Source of the DNA: an uncultured Actinomycetes bacterium
GTDB taxonomy: Bacteria; Actinomycetota; Actinomycetes; Nanopelagicales; Nanopelagicaceae
Length of the DNA stretch: 8,103 nucleotides
Assembly (NCBI GenBank): GCA_903867285.1
Contig: CAIPQX010000040.1
Coordinates: 1-8,103, forward strand
Direction of reading: 5' to 3'
Position 1 is the stretch's first letter, and each line of letters opens with the position of its first letter. The translations under genes were made by a program, and so were the position numbers. Below the pieces are notes generated by a model that searched no databases, was not told the origin of the DNA, and worked only from the letters and a program-made list of their open reading frames with translations. Of this stretch, positions 6,283 to 8,103 are shown in pieces.

Positions 6283-6311
6283 TTGCCTAACTATACTCCT
6301 GACGGTATCGT
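6283..6311 (+). promoter_or_regulatory. tatB promoter: TTGCCT-17 bp-TATCGT, leaderless
   Basis: A -35 TTGCCT (6283-6288) and a -10 TATCGT (6306-6311) are separated by the optimal 17 bases, and the -10 ends six bases before the ATG at 6318. No ribosome binding site precedes the ATG, so the mRNA should be leaderless. The -35 begins two bases from the guaB1 start codon and the element overlaps the opposing guaB1 -10. Confidence 0.65.
6290..6295 (-). promoter_or_regulatory. -10 box (TATAGT) of guaB1
   Basis: TATAGT on the minus strand matches TAnnnT well and lies 8 bases before the GTG start at 6281, so transcription should begin at or within about two bases of the start codon. There is no convincing -35. 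It lies inside the 17-base spacer of the tatB promoter on the other strand, so occupancy of one should block the other. Confidence 0.55.
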
Positions 6312-6317
6312 TAAAGT

Positions 6318-6644
6318 ATGTTTGGTATCGGCTTCGAGAAGTTACTTGTGCTGGCAATTCTGGCAGCAGTGCTCATAGGCCCCGATAAGTTGCCCCAATT
6401 TGCGGTCGATGCAGCGAAATTCCTGCAAAAGGTGCGCGGCTTTAGCCGTGAGGCGATGAATGAATTTAAGAGCCAGCTTGGACCGGAATATGCCAACCTC
6501 GATATCCAAGATCTCAACCCCAAGACCTTTATTGCCAACCATCTCGAAGGTATCGTCAAAGATACTGAGAGTATTGCCAAGGGGACTGCCTCAGATCTAG
6601 CCAAGATTAAAGAGCAGACGAAGATCGATCCAGATCTACTTTAA
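6318..6644 (+). CDS. tatB: Sec-independent (twin-arginine) translocase subunit TatB
   Basis: TatB forms, with TatC, the receptor that recognises twin-arginine signal peptides of folded exported proteins. The 108-residue protein has the diagnostic N terminus MFGIGFEKLLVLAILAAVLIGP: one short membrane helix (about 5-20), the hinge G21-P22, then an amphipathic helix (about 25-45) and a charged, flexible cytoplasmic tail. The F-G-I-G-F-E start and length point to TatB rather than the shorter TatA. No tatA or tatC is adjacent, which is common in Actinobacteria, where tatB stands apart. It is probably expressed as a single leaderless gene. Its 3' end overlaps the convergent Pr6Pr-family gene by nine bases (6636-6644), leaving no room for separate terminators. 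Confidence 0.9.
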   Translation: MFGIGFEKLLVLAILAAVLIGPDKLPQFAVDAAKFLQKVRGFSREAMNEFKSQLGPEYANLDIQDLNPKTFIANHLEGIVKDTESIAKGTASDLAKIKEQTKIDPDLL

Positions 6645-7292
6645 AATCGCCTCGGTAGGTTTCTGATCGATTATGGCAAAGATATAAATCAACAGCACCC
6701 CAAAGCCAAAGATTATGGCGACCCCAGTAGCCCAGATGAAAAGTCCTTCAGTTGTTAAATCTAAAAACTTATAAGGCCACTGTTGAACGGCAACGCCATG
6801 CACAGTTGTGTAAATGAGGTAGATAATCGGAATCGTCAAAATATGCAGAGTGCGCTGAGAGGCGATATGCCCGCGGGGCCCTTTTCGAATCCATAGATAG
6901 TTGTACATAATTGGCACTAAAACATGCATAAGAGATGAAGTAAGCCAGTACCACCCCTTTGGTGGGTAAACCGGAAGAATGAGCGTGTTGTAGAGCAACC
7001 CTGTGATTGTGATCATGATGAGCCCAGTTGCAAATAGCATCTTAAAAAATTGCGATGAAGTCTTACTAGCGGCAATTGCATATCCGATATAAATGACCAG
7101 AATGTTGGACCAGATGGTGAAATAACTGAAGAAGCCGACGATACGGATAGGAGCGGTATTCTGGTGTAAAAGTGTTTGATCCGCCACCGCCACTGGATCA
7201 ATATTGAACGCGTTAAGAAATAGTGAGATCGTCAATCCGAAAAAAGCGAAGAAGGCAAGCCACCCATATAAACGACGGCTTGCCTTCTCCAT
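6636..7292 (-). CDS. Pr6Pr family integral membrane protein
   Basis: This 218-residue protein has six predicted membrane helices (about 10-29, 51-74, 83-103, 115-134, 148-165, 184-206) and no soluble domain. Motifs fit the Pr6Pr family: FSYFTIWSNILV (55-66), TGLLYN (97-102), LMHVLVPIMYNYLW (121-134, H123), and the loop HGVAVQQWPYKFLDL (165-179). The family has no established biochemical function. The start ATG (7290-7292) lies 14 bases downstream of the small lysine-rich gene's stop and has no clear ribosome binding site, so it may be read from the same mRNA. A TTTCTAGAAA palindrome (7296-7305) fills this gap, but it is short and may be coincidental. Its 3' end overlaps tatB by nine bases. 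Confidence 0.8.
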   Translation of the reverse strand: MEKASRRLYGWLAFFAFFGLTISLFLNAFNIDPVAVADQTLLHQNTAPIRIVGFFSYFTIWSNILVIYIGYAIAASKTSSQFFKMLFATGLIMITITGLLYNTLILPVYPPKGWYWLTSSLMHVLVPIMYNYLWIRKGPRGHIASQRTLHILTIPIIYLIYTTVHGVAVQQWPYKFLDLTTEGLFIWATGVAIIFGFGVLLIYIFAIIDQKPTEAILK

Positions 7293-7306
7293 AAGTTTCT
7301 AGAAAA

Positions 7307-7414
7307 TTAGTCTTTCTTCGACTTCTTCTCTTGCTTCGCCAAGCGCTTCTCCTTGAGGTTTAGCTTTGGTTCCTTCTTAGCGTTTGCGTTGCTCTTCTGT
7401 TCCTTATTTGCCAT
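7307..7414 (-). CDS. 35-residue lysine-rich small protein
   Basis: The predicted product is 35 residues, MANKEQ...KKSKKD, with 12 lysines and one arginine against five acidic residues and no aromatic residues or cysteines; it should be highly basic, hydrophilic and disordered. I recognise no family. Reality as a gene is supported by AAGGAG at 7421-7426 with 6-base spacing to the ATG at 7412-7414, a TATTCT -10 (7442-7447) upstream, and a position directly after the terminator of the preceding gene. A longer in-frame start at 7504 would translate the terminator hairpin (residues such as GVIWWGLSLC) and is rejected. Nucleic-acid or ribosome binding is possible from its charge, but that is speculation. 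The Pr6Pr gene follows after 14 bases. Confidence 0.65.
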   Translation of the reverse strand: MANKEQKSNANAKKEPKLNLKEKRLAKQEKKSKKD

Positions 7415-7441
7415 TTTGCGCTCCTTCGTAAGCTTGACCGT

Positions 7442-7447
7442 AGAATA
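7442..7447 (-). promoter_or_regulatory. -10 box (TATTCT) for the small protein gene
   Basis: TATTCT on the minus strand fits TAnnnT. Transcription would begin around 7435, giving a leader of about 20 bases that contains the AAGGAG ribosome binding site at 7421-7426. No good -35 is visible. The element sits between the upstream terminator and the gene, which supports an independent transcript. Confidence 0.45.
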
Positions 7448-7461
7448 CCTGAAAGTACATA

Positions 7462-7501
7462 AAGAAAGGCCCCACCAGATCACACCAGTGGGGCCTTTCT
7501 T
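7462..7501 (-). terminator. Intrinsic terminator after the subunit III-like gene
   Basis: A perfect 14-bp stem (7462-7475 pairs with 7488-7501) with a 12-base loop begins 13 bases after the stop codon at 7515. Each arm contains GGCCCCAC or its complement flanked by AAGAAA/TTTCTT, so the distal arm ends in a T-rich tract on the minus strand, the expected terminator form. Being symmetric, it could also stop plus-strand transcripts. Confidence 0.88.
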
Positions 7502-7514
7502 CAATATATATCGC

Positions 7515-8103
7515 TTATTTGAATGAGGTCACGATCGCGCTAAGCACTGCTGCTATTGCAATCCAGGTAAACCAGGCACCTGCGGTACGTTGGCGCCACA
7601 CCTCAAGGGTTGGATCAATCTTGGTGCGATAGCCACGCAAGACTAGGCCTAGAGCGACGAATGCCCCTACTAGGTAGTGGAACATGTTCGCTCCCGCTAC
7701 AAGTACCCAGTTGGACGCATAAGCACCGTTGTAGAAGGGCCGACCATTTGCATCCTGGGCGATAAATGGCATGTGAGCCATCTGGTGCCATTGGATATAT
7801 CCACCGACAAGGAGGGCTATGAGTACAACGATAGAAGTCATATTTCGTAGCTCGTTCTTGTACTCGCCTAGCCGATGAGACAGGGCGGCAATGACCAATC
7901 CAACTGCTGCAACCCACCCGGAGGCAGTGCTGAATGTGTGTACACCCTTAGGTAACCAAGCTTGGTTGACATTGAGGTTGCGCAGGTAGAAGTACGAGAA
8001 GATCATTCCAAAGAGGAATGCTCCATCAGCGACAATAAGTAGACGAACGCCAAGACGCTCGCGCCGACCTATTGCCTCCGGTGAATCGTGATGGACGTGG
8101 AAC
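7515..8103 (-). CDS. Heme-copper oxidase (cytochrome c oxidase) subunit III-like membrane protein, 5' end outside window
   Basis: The reading frame is open to the right edge; it starts beyond base 8103, and the internal ATG at 8004-8006 is not the start because homologous sequence continues upstream (HHDSPEAIGRRERLGVR). About 196 residues are visible with five membrane helices: RLLIVADGAFLFGMIFSYFY, GWVAAVGLVIAALS, IVVLIALLVGGYIQW, NWVLVAGANMFHYLVGAFVA and AGAWFTWIAIAAVLSAIV. The order and landmarks fit subunit III: RLG before the first visible helix, FLFG within it, the QW at the end of the third, the FHYLVG segment resembling the LHVxxG helix, and a final W-rich helix. It diverges from textbook subunit III, so a different oxidase-associated protein remains possible. 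Subunit III supports proton pumping and oxygen delivery in the respiratory oxidase. A strong terminator follows the stop. Confidence 0.6.
   Translation of the reverse strand, partial: FHVHHDSPEAIGRRERLGVRLLIVADGAFLFGMIFSYFYLRNLNVNQAWLPKGVHTFSTASGWVAAVGLVIAALSHRLGEYKNELRNMTSIVVLIALLVGGYIQWHQMAHMPFIAQDANGRPFYNGAYASNWVLVAGANMFHYLVGAFVALGLVLRGYRTKIDPTLEVWRQRTAGAWFTWIAIAAVLSAIVTSFK

Noticed and set aside
7296..7305. TTTCTAGAAA palindrome before the Pr6Pr gene as an operator
   Set aside because: A 10-base A/T-rich palindrome is expected by chance and no matching copy is seen elsewhere in the window.
7415..7504. Longer 65-residue version of the lysine-rich protein starting at 7504
   Set aside because: Its first residues are just a translation of the terminator hairpin; the AAGGAG site and composition support the start at 7414.

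Overview
The window reads as a chromosomal segment of a moderate-GC, gene-dense actinobacterium. A free-living freshwater lineage with a streamlined genome (Nanopelagicales/acI-like) fits best. The evidence is a GuaB1-type CBS-domain GMP reductase homologue, a separately encoded TatB, a Pr6Pr-family membrane protein, probable leaderless -10-to-start promoters, and very tight packing (1-nt stop/start overlaps, overlapping convergent 3' ends, 34-36 bp divergent spacers). The taxonomic call is an inference from gene content; there is no rRNA or marker gene here to settle it. No mobile element, CRISPR array, tRNA or rRNA was seen.

Left block (1-1929): a minus-strand operon of a YbaK/ProX-type aminoacyl-tRNA deacylase homologue, a small lipoprotein of unknown function and a pirin (cut by the left edge). 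Divergent to it is a PaiB-type FMN-binding protein, with only 34 bp between the two start codons.

Middle block (1926-6281): a nucleobase-salvage neighbourhood. A minus-strand pair encodes a cytosine deaminase strikingly like yeast Fcy1 and, coupled through TAATG, a D-2-hydroxyacid dehydrogenase. Across a 170-bp intergenic region lies a plus-strand NCS1 cytosine/purine permease. Convergent to the permease is guaB1, expected to be a GMP reductase rather than a true IMP dehydrogenase. Together the proteins would import cytosine (or a related base), deaminate it to uracil, and turn guanine nucleotides back into IMP. The 170-bp region carries a small palindrome suited to an operator and a GC-rich segment able to form two mutually exclusive hairpins, and it is the best candidate for undescribed regulation.

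Right block (6283-8103): tatB (plus, divergent from guaB1 over 36 bp), then minus-strand genes for a six-helix Pr6Pr-family membrane protein, a 35-residue lysine-rich small protein with a strong ribosome binding site, a 14-bp-stem intrinsic terminator, and a heme-copper-oxidase subunit III-like membrane protein cut by the right edge. No gene-free stretch exceeds 170 bases.
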